23,691 nucleotides of DNA from NCBI GenBank assembly GCA_002751075.1, contig NAOQ01000129.1:6814-30504 (forward strand), read 5' to 3'. The DNA is from Ichthyophonus hoferi. Its lineage: Eukaryota > Opisthokonta > Ichthyosporea > Ichthyophonida > Ichthyophonidae. The translations under genes were made by a program, and so were the position numbers. Below, piece after piece: positions 1 to 10,643 of this stretch. The notes below the pieces were generated by a model. It ran no database searches. It was not told the origin of the DNA and saw nothing but the letters and a program-made list of their open reading frames with translations. How positions within the stretch are numbered: position 1 is the stretch's first letter; every line of letters begins with the position of its first letter.

Positions 1-99
1 CATTCCAAAAGTGATCAAGCTCACCTATATTAATCTCTTAGTATTTAAACATAATTAGTGTAGTTAACCTTGTGTTTTGTTCTCGATGTGATAATTAAT

Positions 100-275
100 G
101 TGACGTAACTTATCTACTGTGCGGTTGTGACCACGTTTCTAGTTTTGTTTACATTATGGTCCGCCACCTGACACGCGTCATCGTCAGGGTAAAAGCTTAA
201 GATAAAGACCGCGTATATTGTGTTTATTCTATCTTTTACCGTTTTGACAATCTCTCGCTACCTTGGGGTCCTCCT
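100..275 (+). repeat. Dispersed repeat R, copy R3
   Basis: The core at about 140-253 matches the reverse complements of the R1 (18.8 kb) and R2 (20.4 kb) copies across its length. Shared landmarks in order are TTTTGTTTACA, a GTCCGCCACCTGA block, a CGTCATCGTC block, ATAAAGAC and TTTACCGTTT. Weaker similarity may continue to the window edge. Frames through the core are short and not conserved between copies, so I read it as non-coding. It may be a decayed transposable element or a duplicated promoter module. It points toward the FMO gene, whose ATG lies about 565 bp beyond the core. Confidence 0.7.
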
Positions 276-683
276 CTTCCTGTATTATTTCCCACACTGG
301 AGATGATGGGAAAGTATTGTTTTATTACGTTTATTCTATCCAATCAAAGTAATATGTTAAAGATTACTGTATCAGACTTTTTAAAAACTTTTAAACCGTA
401 TACTTATCGTACGTATTTGTAGTTTGTTTTTTTGCATTGGTATAACCTAGCAGTATAAATCCAGTACACTTTAAAACTTGTCTTTTTTAAAAAACAAAAA
501 TATGTATAATAAAATGAATTATTAATACAGTTTAAAAATATTTTATTACCATTGTAATGAATATTAATTAAGAATATAGTGGAATAATATTAATAATAAG
601 GCTTATTTATTGGTCAGTATTAACAGATTATATCAAGTGTATAAAGGATTTGTAACCAATATTATCAATCATATTAATTGTAC

Positions 684-701
684 CACCAATTTCCATTGGT
701 G
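684..701. promoter_or_regulatory. Inverted CCAAT-box pair (putative)
   Basis: CACCAAT (684-690), TTCC, ATTGGTG (695-701) form a perfect 7-bp palindrome with a 4-base spacer, 116 bp before the FMO start codon. Both arms contain CCAAT, the core recognised by the NF-Y/HAP complex. Further ATTGG or CCAAT motifs occur near 607, 652 and 712. A promoter role is inferred from position only. Confidence 0.35.
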
Positions 702-817
702 AATAATTTTAATACAACCAATTAAAAAACAAGGCGTCATTTCAAATTAGATTCAATAACTATAATAACTATAATTTAATGTAAATACATAAAACCAACA
801 ATAACAACATAGAAAAT

Positions 818-3800
818 ATGTGTATAATAGCGTCCGACGAACGTAGGAGCCTCAATGTTGGAATAATAGGAGCAGGCGCAGCGGGGCTCTGTACTGCCAA
901 GGTTGGTATAACTCTTTTCTATGTTTGTAATTTAATATTTAATAATTTAATTTTTAATAAATAATGTAATACTCATAATTTATTTGTTTAAGGTAACATA
1001 TATTATTGAGTTGATTAGTTTCTTATTTATCTCTGTTGTTCTGCTTTCATGGGTTTATCTGTGTCGTATTTAATATAAGCTAAACATTGACAAGGTATTT
1101 CTTTTTATTAGTAAGGGAATGTATTAATATAAGATTACATTGCATGATGTGATATAATATGGTATGGTATGATACAGTATAATGTACTGCATGATATTAT
1201 ATGAAGTAATATAAGATTACAAGGCATTGCAAGACGACATGATATGGTGGGGTAGTACGTGGTTAGTATAGGATACGGTAGAATATGGTGTGCTATTGTA
1301 TAGTGTGCTACTGTGATCAATATCATAATGATTATATTATATTATGATATGATATGATATGATATGATATGATACGATACAATATAGTATAATATTATTC
1401 TATTACAATGTCCCTTTTATTCTACTTATATCATTATCTAGTGGCACCATTTTTTAGTTTTTGAAACTTTTTTTGTTTTTTTAAGAAAAAATCATGAATT
1501 GGTTTCTTTTCATGTTACGTTTATCACCAATAAAAGGCTGCTTTTGTTCTAGTTTTATTTTATTTAACCCAGTCACTTATATATATGTTTATACTCATTG
1601 GTTAATTAAAATCTAACCTATCTATCCTATGAATAGATTCTACGCGATTATGGTCATACAGTGACAGTGTATGAAAGGACAGAGCGTATAGGAGGGACAT
1701 GGATACTACGGGAGGAGGAGGAGGATAGTGATAGTAGTATGTATGAATCACTGCATACTAACCTGCCTAGAGATATTATGGGTAGGATATATATGTGTAT
1801 TTATGTGTGGTGTATTATTGTTATTATTATTTTTGTCTGTAATTCTTCGTTCAATATTTTCTCTGCTATTATTACATATATAGGTATCTGTATGTATGTG
1901 TATGTGTTTATATAAATACAATACAACTATATTGATCGTTGCATACTATCATACATATTATCATACATACTTTCTTGCTTTCTTACTATTACATGTATAC
2001 ATACACTCAAACACAAGCCACTTATTCATGAATTATCATATATATATATACTTTTCCTATCATAACCCTTAGAATTAATGGATCATTAGCCTGCCACTAA
2101 TTTGCTATTAATATAATTAATCTAATTAGGTAATTGTTAATATATTATGGGATTTTTTAAAAAAATTAAATATTAAATATATTCGTCATTAATACGATTG
2201 GATTGCAATTTGATTAATCTATATTTAATCCAATAATAATTTATTCTATTCAGAATTTCATGATTTGTCATTCGCTGGCGAGCCTGGCGAGTTGAGATTT
2301 CCTGGTCGTGCTACAGTGTTAAAGTACTTAGAAAAGGTATTTTCTATATGCTTTATAATATAATATATGTTATGTAGTGTAGTGTAGTATAGTATATGTT
2401 ATATAATAGTGATATAATATAGTATATGGTTTATAATATATAATACCTAGTATGTAGTATATATATGTGTGTGTCTATCACTAAAATAACCCTCTCCTAT
2501 TGGCAGTACACCGATACATTCAAACTGTCACCAATGATTCATTTCAACACTCGAGTTATCCGATTGGAGCATATTCCCATCACTTCTAATGAAACCAACT
2601 CCACCCCTGATCCATGGACACGGAACCAATGGAAAATGACTCTTGAGAGTAGGGGAGGTAAAGGCGGTGAAAAACAGATAGTCACCGAGTTTTATGATGC
2701 TATTGTGGTTTGTAATGGCCATTATTCCAAACCTGCCTATCCTAATGTGAAAGGTATGAGTGACTATACGGGTCGAATCATACACAGTCATGATTACCGT
2801 AGGCCCGACTCGTTTAAAGGAAAGGTGGGTAGAGGGAAGGGTAGTGGTGTGCCATAAATTATATATAAAGGGGCTCTGATTCTAATTTTGTTTTAAAATA
2901 TTTCATCACTATTATCTTATTACCCTATCCTACGCTTTCTCCTGCCATCCTCCTCTCATACTCAACTCTCTTCCACAGACAGTAATAGTAGTCGGAGCAG
3001 CCTCCAGTGGGTGTGATATCGCCAGAGACATAAGTGGTGTCGCCAAGCAAATCTATCTATCGGTAGGGGAAGTACTAGGTGCTGAGACGGTGAAGGAAAT
3101 AAAGAATGTACAACTTGTACCACGACTAACTCGCATGGACAGGCAAGGTGGGGCATAGAGAGTGTATGTATCTATATGCTATTATATCTTGCTATAGGCA
3201 ATAGTGTTTACGGTATTGTAGTGTGTAGTGTGTAGTGTGTATATGTATACTAGATAGTATGGCCAAGCCACGTAGGTTAGGATGATGTTACTCTGGAGTT
3301 ATAGATATGTTATTATAGTGTGTATATAGGAGTACATGCAGAGATAGTGAAGTTAATAGACAATACACACCTTGTACAACAGCTGGATGGGACGGACAGT
3401 GAAGGGAGGGACTATAGAGTATATATAGGTCCCTATAATTTATAGTTTCTGTTACTGCAGATATATATATATTCATATGTGAAGATATACAACGCATATC
3501 TAGTTATAATATAGGTAGGTATATGTACATATACATACATCTGTATTGCTTTACATGATGCTAATACCATACATAAACACAGGATGTTGGTTCACAGACA
3601 ATACCCACCAGGAAGCGGAGGTTATTATCTTCGCCACTGGTTATAGTTATGACTTCCCCTTCCTAAAAGAAACTGGATTGGATAAGGTGGTTGTAAATGA
3701 AAGCAACATCGGAGAACGATTGGACGGTGTCTACCAACATGTCTTCGATCAAGATCGTATCTCATTGGCCTACATAGGACTGCCCTATAAGATTTTACCA

Positions 3801-4203
3801 TTTCCCTTGTTCGAGTATCAGGCCCACTGGATTGCTAGGTATGTATATGTATATGTATATATGTAAAATTTTATATCTATATATAAACCAATTATAACCT
3901 CTGTTTAAAAGCCATTCTAACCACTCCCGCCCTTATAGTGTCTATAAAGGGAATACTAAACTCCCTCCTCGTGACGTCATGGACCACACCACCCAACAAG
4001 AACTATCATTATTGGCTGATGCAGGTCTACCGATCAAGTGTCACGTACTTGGATCTCTCCAGTTTGATTATTGCAATCAGCTCTCTAATTGGTGTAATGA
4101 GACTAGAGGCGAAGGTGATCCCATTGTGCATACAATACCTCCCTCCTCCATTGAGAATTACCACAGAGCCCGGGAGCTTAGGAGGGAGGAATTAGGCTAT
4201 TAA
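818..4203 (+). CDS. Flavin-containing monooxygenase (FMO), 8 exons
   Basis: NADPH- and O2-dependent oxygenase of the FMO family, which oxidises soft nucleophilic N or S atoms. Exons: 818-901, 1637-1781, 2254-2336, 2507-2824, 2979-3147, 3330-3428, 3583-3838, 3939-4203. All introns are GT-AG and all phases agree, giving 472 aa, a normal FMO length. Seen: the FAD-binding GAGAAG at residues 18-23; a run like VTVYERTERIGGTW just after it; the FMO signature with Y for the first F (YTGRIIHSHDY, 191-201); an NADP-site variant GAASSG (216-221) in place of GxGxxG; and FATGY at 316-320. The C-terminal part (GSLQFDYCNQL) resembles plant GS-OX and fungal FMOs more than vertebrate ones. No signal peptide or C-terminal membrane anchor is evident, so it is probably soluble. 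Intron 1 (735 bp) and intron 2 (472 bp) are AT-rich with microsatellites and no ORF of interest. The start is the first in-frame ATG after an upstream stop. The substrate is unknown. Confidence 0.93.
1346..1380 (+). repeat. (GATAT)n pentanucleotide microsatellite in FMO intron 1
   Basis: Five perfect GATAT units are followed by two GATAC units, inside a longer stretch (about 1135-1400) of degenerate ATGATAT/TATGGTATG-type repeats. Confidence 0.9.
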
Positions 4204-4352
4204 GGAGTATATCTCATTGGTACAGACAAGGTTGAAGTAATGGATTATAATATTGGCAATTGGATCGTTTTTTAGGCTCTTTAGGTTTTTTTTTCTTTTC
4301 TTGCCTATTTTAGTCATGATTGCCTTTCGTGGTTATTTTAGGATCGTACACA

Positions 4353-4381
4353 CATACCACCTAATCTATTCAGGTGGTATG
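4353..4381. other. Perfect 10-bp inverted repeat (stem-loop) downstream of FMO
   Basis: CATACCACCT (4353-4362) and AGGTGGTATG (4372-4381) are exact reverse complements separated by a 9-base loop, about 150 bp past the FMO stop. If the poly(A) signal at 4512 is used, the hairpin lies in the FMO 3' UTR. Function unknown. Confidence 0.6.
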
Positions 4382-4875
4382 ACATCAGGTTGTTTTCCGT
4401 TGTATTTCAGATAGTTTTCCATCTGTACAATAACCTATACTAGCCCTATCCGACCACATTTAATATCCTGCATTTAAAATTAATGTACGTGTTTGATTGG
4501 CTGCAAATAATAATAAAATTCTTAACATGCTATAGGTCAGTTCTCAGCGCCTAATTGGTTAATGATGGCTTGTGTGGAAGGTAGTCAGAGTAAATGATAT
4601 AATGAATTAGTAATTGGTAGATCAAAGATGATTGGTTCCTGTGATCATCTAATTAGTAAGTGGAATGTGATCGCACTCGCTAAAACATGTGTACGTGTTC
4701 AAGTGAGTAATGTATTATAGTGGTATAATGCCATACATATAATTGCAGCTTATTGACTCTCTAATATCATACTATACCACAATAGATTATAATAAAATAT
4801 AGTGTAACCACTATACCATAGCCTATATATATAGGAAACAGTTTATGAGATAGACCATATAGCTTAGGGTGATAG

Positions 4876-4900
4876 CCCGAATCATAGGCACTCATTCGGG
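4876..4900. other. GC-rich 7-bp inverted repeat
   Basis: CCCGAAT (4876-4882) pairs with ATTCGGG (4894-4900) around an 11-base loop. It stands out as GC-rich within AT-rich DNA. It has no recognised function. Confidence 0.45.
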
Positions 4901-5206
4901 TCGGGTCAGGCTAATTATGACTCGTCAAATATACTTGCTACTATGAACATTACCTGCACAGCTATCCGTAAAATCTACTACTATACGGAAGAGTATTTAT
5001 AGATCCCTGTGAATATTCGCAAATAGTTGTAAATGCTGGTCAACACACGAAGTTAATCTGTCATTATTCGGGAATATAGGAGAAAATCTACTGATATTTA
5101 AACTTATTGAGTACCCTGTATGCTATATCTATAAAACCACTGTTGTATAGGTATTCAGGAATATTTGTGGATAATTAAGAATATAAGAGAACAATGATGA
5201 TATTGC

Positions 5207-5212
5207 TTTATT
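5207..5212 (-). terminator. EMC5 poly(A) signal AATAAA
   Basis: TTTATT on the plus strand reads AATAAA on the minus strand, 10 bases after the EMC5 stop codon (5222-5224). Position and match to the canonical hexamer are the only evidence. The hexamer is common in AT-rich DNA. Confidence 0.4.
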
Positions 5213-5221
5213 ATTTCATAT

Positions 5222-6638
5222 TTACATGACATTAAGAGCCTTATGAAGCACTAGGCCTCTATGGTTGAAGGTACTAAAGTTGGATCTGTGCCTGAGATAG
5301 GGACTAGTGGGAGAGGTCGGGGTTAGTGAAAGAGCAGTATATAATATATAGACGTATATAATAGCATATATTGCATAGTAGTATAGGGTAGTATATAACG
5401 GTATATAATAATATGAGTATACAGCAATATACTATATAACATACACAGTATACCGTAGTATATAATAGTAATAGAGTAGTATTTAGTAGTATATAATGTA
5501 ATATATACATACACAGGCATGTTACTCAGATCATGGATGTCGATGAGATCTCCAGCAGTAGAAATAATAGCAAAGAGAATCATAGCAAAGGCTATAAGGG
5601 TCTGGTATACTACCTACAGTATATAGGGTATATATGTTAATAGTCGCATATTAGTATAGTAGTATATTCGTATAGTGGTATACTAGTATAGTAGTATATT
5701 AGTATAGTAGTATATTAGAATAGTAGTATATTAGTATAGCAGTAGAATATAATAGTAGTATATTAGTATAGCAGTAGAATATAATAGTAGTATATTAGTG
5801 TAGTAGTATATTAGTATCGTAGTGTATTAGTATAGCAGTAGAACATAATAGTAATATATTAGTTTTGTTTAGTAGTATATTAGTATAAAAGTATAATAGT
5901 ATAGTAGCATAACAGTCCATTATCAAATTACCATATTGTTATATTACTATATCACCGCAGTACTATATCATAGTCTCAAAACAGAGGCAATACATACAAT
6001 CTACAACTTCTATTATTATATTATTATATATAAAAAACAAAGTGTGACATGTATGATTTATAGTAGTTATAGTGTTTGCAGGGACTATAGTCACTATAGA
6101 TAGATGTACAGGGTATATTATAGGGGTGCCGGTAGTGCAATGTCATGTAAATCGTATAGTATAATATATAGTATAGTATAATGTAAGGTGATATAGTATA
6201 AGATAGTAAATTATATATAACATACTATAATAATATCTAATATAGTATTATGTAATATAACACAATGAAATATAATATATTAACCACCATCACATACATC
6301 ATTAGGAAGGTCGGTATTGGTGCCATCAACCATATCAATATATCTCCGGTCTGTGTTGGGTAGACAAAACATTAGGGATAATAGTAGATGATACTAATGA
6401 GGGGAAAAGAAAGGAGAATGAGAATGAGAAATACATAAATACAGAACCATTAAAAAATGAGAGAATATAATAAACAAAACGGGAGAGAGAAAAGAAAAAG
6501 AAACAGAAACAGATCAAAACATAAATAAAAGAGACAAGAGAAAATCATACATAATAACTTACGTTGTATAGCGGAATGGGCACTGTTAAACAACAGGATA
6601 ACCCCCACCCCTAGCAACCCTTTACCACATAGACTCAT
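5222..6638 (-). CDS. EMC5: ER membrane protein complex subunit 5 (EMC5/MMGT), 4 short exons
   Basis: Core subunit of the ER membrane complex, which inserts tail-anchored and multipass proteins into the ER membrane. Minus-strand exons: 6638-6563, 6350-6298, 5613-5513, 5291-5222. GT-AG junctions (donors GTAAGT, GTATGT, GTATGT) and phases 1, 0 and 2 are consistent, giving 99 aa. Recognised by order and content: an N-terminal GKGLLGVGVILL membrane helix (about residues 4-22); SAIQHRRY (22-29), matching the family SA.QHRSY; LPND just before the second helix (VVYQTLIAFAMILFAIIST, 44-62); then the hallmark FNHRG (85-89). Human MMGT1 is about 131 aa; here the loop before FNHRG and the tail are shorter, closer to small fungal forms. 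The last acceptor has a CACTAAC branch-point-like word and a pyrimidine tract. Intron 2 (684 bp) is filled with tandem repeats. The gene converges on FMO. Confidence 0.86.
5641..5910. repeat. Tandem repeat array in EMC5 intron 2
   Basis: Degenerate AGTAGTATATTAGTAT-like units of about 16-17 bp. Within it, 5722-5753 and 5754-5785 are two identical 32-bp units in direct tandem, so a higher-order unit has recently duplicated. Similar words run on in intron 3 (about 5335-5500). Confidence 0.8.
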
Positions 6639-7379
6639 GTTAAAACTGAATTATTGTGTGCTAATATAATATAATATAATATAGTGTTTTATATTTTTAC
6701 TTTTGATCTCTTATTGTAAACTTTCCCTTGAACTGTAGAAACTGTTACGTTAGAATTTTAAATTTTAAAATGAGAGATAAACTTTCATGTTCATTTGTAG
6801 CCAATGAAATGAGCGAATATAATAAATATATAAATTTAAATAGTTATTAAATTAGCAGCAACTATTAATTTTCTAGAAAATTATTGGTTAAAGTTAAATC
6901 ATTTATCTTAATTATCTAAAATAATTAACTACAATCATTAAGAGAACTATTTACAATTACTTAAGCTTAAGCATATTCTTCATGTCTATTGGTTACCTAG
7001 ATTAAAAAATAATATAAAATAGGTTTGTAAAAATCACAAATCCTATTGGACATTAATGCATTTAAATGTTTAAAGTAAATTTTAAAAATGCAACGACTAT
7101 ATAACAAACCGCAATGTTCAAATCGAAAATGAACGTGATAATATTATTTTGTCTGTATTTATTTATTATCGCTTTCCCTATCTTTATATTGTTATATAAG
7201 ATAGTAATATAGAGTAAACAGGAAGATATCTAGGACGGATGTGTTGTATAGTTACCACAGTCGAAGTAAATACTTCCTACAACTATCTTTTATTGTTATT
7301 ATTATGTTTTATGTTATTAGTTATAGCGTCCTATTACAGTTATAGTCAGTAATGTATATAATATTGTGTTCGAGTTTTG

Positions 7380-7508
7380 TTTTTTATTTTTTATTTTTTA
7401 TTTATCATTGTGAAGGAGAGAGATTATTATATTACATTATATATACTAAAGTGTACGGTTAATAATAACCAAGCCTTAGAGAGAGAGAGAGAGATATATA
7501 TATATATA
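7380..7508 (+). repeat. Cluster of simple repeats
   Basis: Three TTTTTTA units at 7380-7400, then an (AG)n run at 7478-7493 passing directly into (AT)n to about 7508. Confidence 0.85.
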
Positions 7509-7576
7509 GTATAGTTATCCACTACTACATGCCCTCCTCCTTCCCACCCTTTTCTATAGAATATATTTCTTATGTA

Positions 7577-7608
7577 ATCCTGATTTTTTATTGGTCCTTA
7601 ATCAGGAT
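7577..7608. other. 9-bp inverted repeat
   Basis: ATCCTGATT (7577-7585) and AATCAGGAT (7600-7608) are exact reverse complements around a 14-base loop. A pyrimidine-rich tract lies just before it at about 7530-7555. No function is recognised. Confidence 0.5.
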
Positions 7609-8134
7609 AAAATCTGTATTTTCAGGCACATTTTTTCAATTGCATGCATAAGCTTTGACTGGTGAATTTGTACAACCAATACAATATGAGAGGCTGGCCC
7701 TACCACTGTTGATATAGTCATTTTTTTCTAGTTGGATCATTATCATATAAGCGGCATATGTATATATACTATTATGGTATAATCATATATTATATTAAAC
7801 GAATAACATATTGTATGTATATGGAATATCTGGTAAATAAAGTTTAAATATACAATACAATACAGGGTGTTGTTTCACAAGAAATATTGCTAAATAATAA
7901 AATAATTACACGAGAATGGCTGCATACCCATAATGCTGTTTAGAGTACTTGGTGTATGTATGGACATTGCATATTAATATTATTGTTTTATTTCAAACTA
8001 GTTTCATAATTGAGATGGAGTGAAAAGGGGTATAATATAATACAATATAACAGAAGAAGTACAATCTGCATTTTAATTGTTACATGCATGCATGAATCTA
8101 TCTATGCTATAATCGTTGTTATTAAATTACTTAC

Positions 8135-8260
8135 CAGCATAAATAATATGCTCCAACTTCTACGATGCAGGACAAGCTGGCCTATATATAGGTCAAAGAC
8201 TTGAGAATAAATACAAAAGATATGAGCAATAAAGCCACTGTCACGGAACCTATCTAAGAC
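8135..8260 (-). other. Weak candidate internal exon (unrecognised)
   Basis: On the minus strand an acceptor-like AAACAG, then a 42-codon open frame (starting VLDRFRDSGF, ending SILFML), then a GTAAGT donor at 8134-8129. Length 126 bp, phase 0 at both ends. I recognise no family and find no convincing partner exons between EMC5 and the gap. The opposite strand is also partly open, so chance is likely. Confidence 0.15.
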
Positions 8261-8461
8261 CTGTTTATATACCTTTATTAAAGTCAAGATATGTTAATGA
8301 TAGAGTTTAACCCTGGATAGATTACAGTTACCACAAATGAAGTTTATCATATATCATTTATTTAGAGCAATCTGTGATCTGTATGTGACAATCTATCTAT
8401 CCCATATTATATAATTATTTATATTTTTAACAATATAATTGCTTCCATGTGATTTATAATT

Positions 8462-8481
8462 TTTAGAGGTACAGAACTAAA
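8462..8481 (+). repeat. 20-bp identical copy of a local repeat end
   Basis: The 20 bases at 8462-8481 recur exactly at 9384-9403, the 3' part of the decayed tandem copy A. The DNA upstream of it is similar only loosely, so this may be a third, more eroded copy. Confidence 0.55.
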
Positions 8482-9267
8482 CTAAATGTAGGTTAGTCAC
8501 AATTTTCAGCCAGTATTGTAACTCTTGTTATAATCAGAAATCGCAATCCAATGAACACCAAGATTTAAAATCACATGATCTCATATTTCCCCAGGTTTTA
8601 ATGATTGTGGGGTGCCAAGAGTAACTAGAATCAGGACTTAAACCATATTCCAGCAAGGCATGTATCACAACCAACATATCTGTATTATTAGTATTATTAT
8701 TATTATAGTGTCTCGTTTTCTACACACAAATAAGTTATCAGGTAGGTGTAATTATCTCAATAACTTTATTGGGAATTTTTTTATCAATAGAAAACATAAT
8801 ACACCGAGTGCTCTTATTTGTATGATGAATTAGATCTTGAATCAATCAGCAACTAATTTTAACATAGAGCACATAGGAAGCTTTCATATTCCGGATTAAA
8901 CACTTGGTTTGTTAATTGCTATACCTATACAAGAATGTTGGCACAGCTAGTTTTCTTTATGGTTCTAGACACGTATACAATTAGAAACAACCAGGAAATA
9001 TCAATTTTCAATAAACCAATTGATCAGCAGGTGTCCAATCAGAGCTTCAAAAATTATCACTCTAAATGACTTAGATCAATCCAATTGGCTATGCCCAAGG
9101 AATCTGAGAAGGACCAAGAACAATTGCTAAAATACATTCATTCCAATCATGTCTACATTTCAGAACTGATCTGAATTGCTGATTCGGATAGAGCATCCCT
9201 TTCCGTAAATTCTAACTTTACTAGGAGAACCTATCTATTTATAGACCCAGTAAAATCACAATAATTG

Positions 9268-9595
9268 AGTATATAGATTTTATAGTACCTTATTACCATT
9301 TATTTTATCTATTATGGTTACTAATTAATTAATAATAATAATATATTTTCATACTATTACTACATGTTGTTGATCATATTATGTTTAGAGGTACAGAACT
9401 AAATTAATTTATTTCAACTGATATTTTAATTTTTAATTTTAAACCTTGTAATATGTATTATATATAGATTCCAGATTGCCTTATTAGCATTCATTTTACC
9501 TATTAATATTATTAACTGATTAATAATATTAATATTTCTCTATAGTATTATTATAAGTGGTTCATATATTATTATTAGAGCTACAGGACTAGAAT
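9268..9595 (+). repeat. Decayed direct tandem duplication (two ~135 bp copies)
   Basis: Copy A (about 9268-9405) and copy B (about 9458-9595) share, in the same order, TATATAGATT, CCTTATTA.CATT.ATTTTA.CTATTA, a TTAATAATA block and AGAG.TACAG.ACTA. The period is about 190 bp. Identity is patchy, so the duplication is old. Nature unknown; no coding potential seen. Confidence 0.55.
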
Positions 9596-10565
9596 CATAA
9601 CTATACCATCAAGAATTTCATATCATAGTAAGAGTGCTAATATACTTCTCACTTAGATTATTCTAGTATATGGTAAGGCTAATTGTGGCATTTTGCAATC
9701 AGTTGTATGTAAACACAATCCTTATGTATGACCCTATTGGTTAGCCTTGAATTCAATAAATGCTATATATAAGCCTGAACCAAACTGTGTTTGGTATAGG
9801 TTTTGCTAGCTCAAAAATTGTTGTCTAATTAATAGAAGTAGTTTAATTTGAATATTAGCTCAGTCTAAGCAGATGGTACTTAGGAGAAGCTAATACAGTT
9901 AATTGGGAAATGGGCTGTGATAATACTTGGCATTATACTATTGTTAGTATTGTTTCAATGATATTATCAATGTCTCATATTAATATAACTATTTAATGTA
10001 TAAAAATAATAATATTTTTTGGCATATTATTGTTATTTAAATGACAATTGTTTAAAAAAGACAAAATTAAAATAACCGTGGTTTTATGAAGAATTTATGA
10101 TTGTTCAATGAACGAACTGGTATAAATTATATTAAACTTGACTATACAGTTACTATATTATATTGCATGAATAATAAATTTTAAAACAACATTAATATTA
10201 GCATATAGTAGGGTTATAATCCTACAATCACTAAGCACCCAGTAGCTTATACTGAATCTAGACTGGCAGCATGTTACCTGTTTTGGCACCTTTTATGCCC
10301 ACATTTAATAATTACTCTTGCAAGCTTATTATGTACTAGATCTGGCAGAGAATATATAATATTAAACTATATTATATTAGTTATCTTACAGTTTATCAAT
10401 TTATTGATAAGTTAATCTTAATCAAGCGTTTTAGTTATTTTATATCCTATACAAAAAATAGAGGCTTGAGGCAAAGAACTATTCCTGCTGAGTGAGTTTG
10501 TACAAATATAACACTGTTAATGCAGACCCATATCATCCAAGTCATACCAACACGGTCATTATGCT

Positions 10566-10643
10566 TGTCCCAAAATAGAAGTAATGCCCCATTGCTTAAT
10601 ACTATGTCCTAATATAGGAGTAGTGTCTTATTATTTAGTAATC
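10566..10643 (+). repeat. Diverged 39-bp tandem pair
   Basis: 10566-10604 and 10605-10643 align without gaps at most positions (TGTCC.AA.ATAG.AGTA.TG then TTA.TA). This is a simple old tandem duplication. Confidence 0.5.

Larger units (their letters stand above)
1..817. other. Intergenic region upstream of the FMO gene
   Basis: AT-rich DNA with no supported gene. It holds the R3 repeat copy at about 100-275, whose core is the most GC-rich part, and several CCAAT or ATTGG motifs between about 600 and 720, including the palindrome at 684-701. The FMO promoter should lie here, but I see no TATA box that stands out from the AT background. Confidence 0.6.
4204..5221. other. Tail-to-tail intergenic region between FMO and EMC5
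   Basis: The two flanking genes converge here. I see no coding exon. The region holds two hairpins (4353-4381 and 4876-4900), a possible FMO poly(A) signal AATAAA at 4512-4517, and loosely repeated AATATTCG/CGGGAATAT-like words between about 5010 and 5170. Confidence 0.6.

Noticed and set aside
5304-5583. Minus-strand frames of 68 and 86 codons
   Set aside because: The second contains EMC5 exon 3; the rest is read-through into the repeat-rich intron 3.
7531-7700. Pyrimidine tract plus TATAG at 7530-7560 resembling a splice acceptor, with an open frame after it
   Set aside because: The following 33-codon frame overlaps a 9-bp inverted repeat, has no donor, no partner exon and no recognisable product.
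9855-9930. tRNA-like A-box word TTAGCTCAGTC
   Set aside because: No acceptor stem, anticodon arm or B-box (GGTTCGANTCC) follows at the right spacing.
10283-10350. Minus-strand short frame with KCGHKRCQNR and a following GTAACA, reminiscent of a zinc-binding exon
   Set aside because: Only about 22 codons, weak splice sites and no neighbouring exons.
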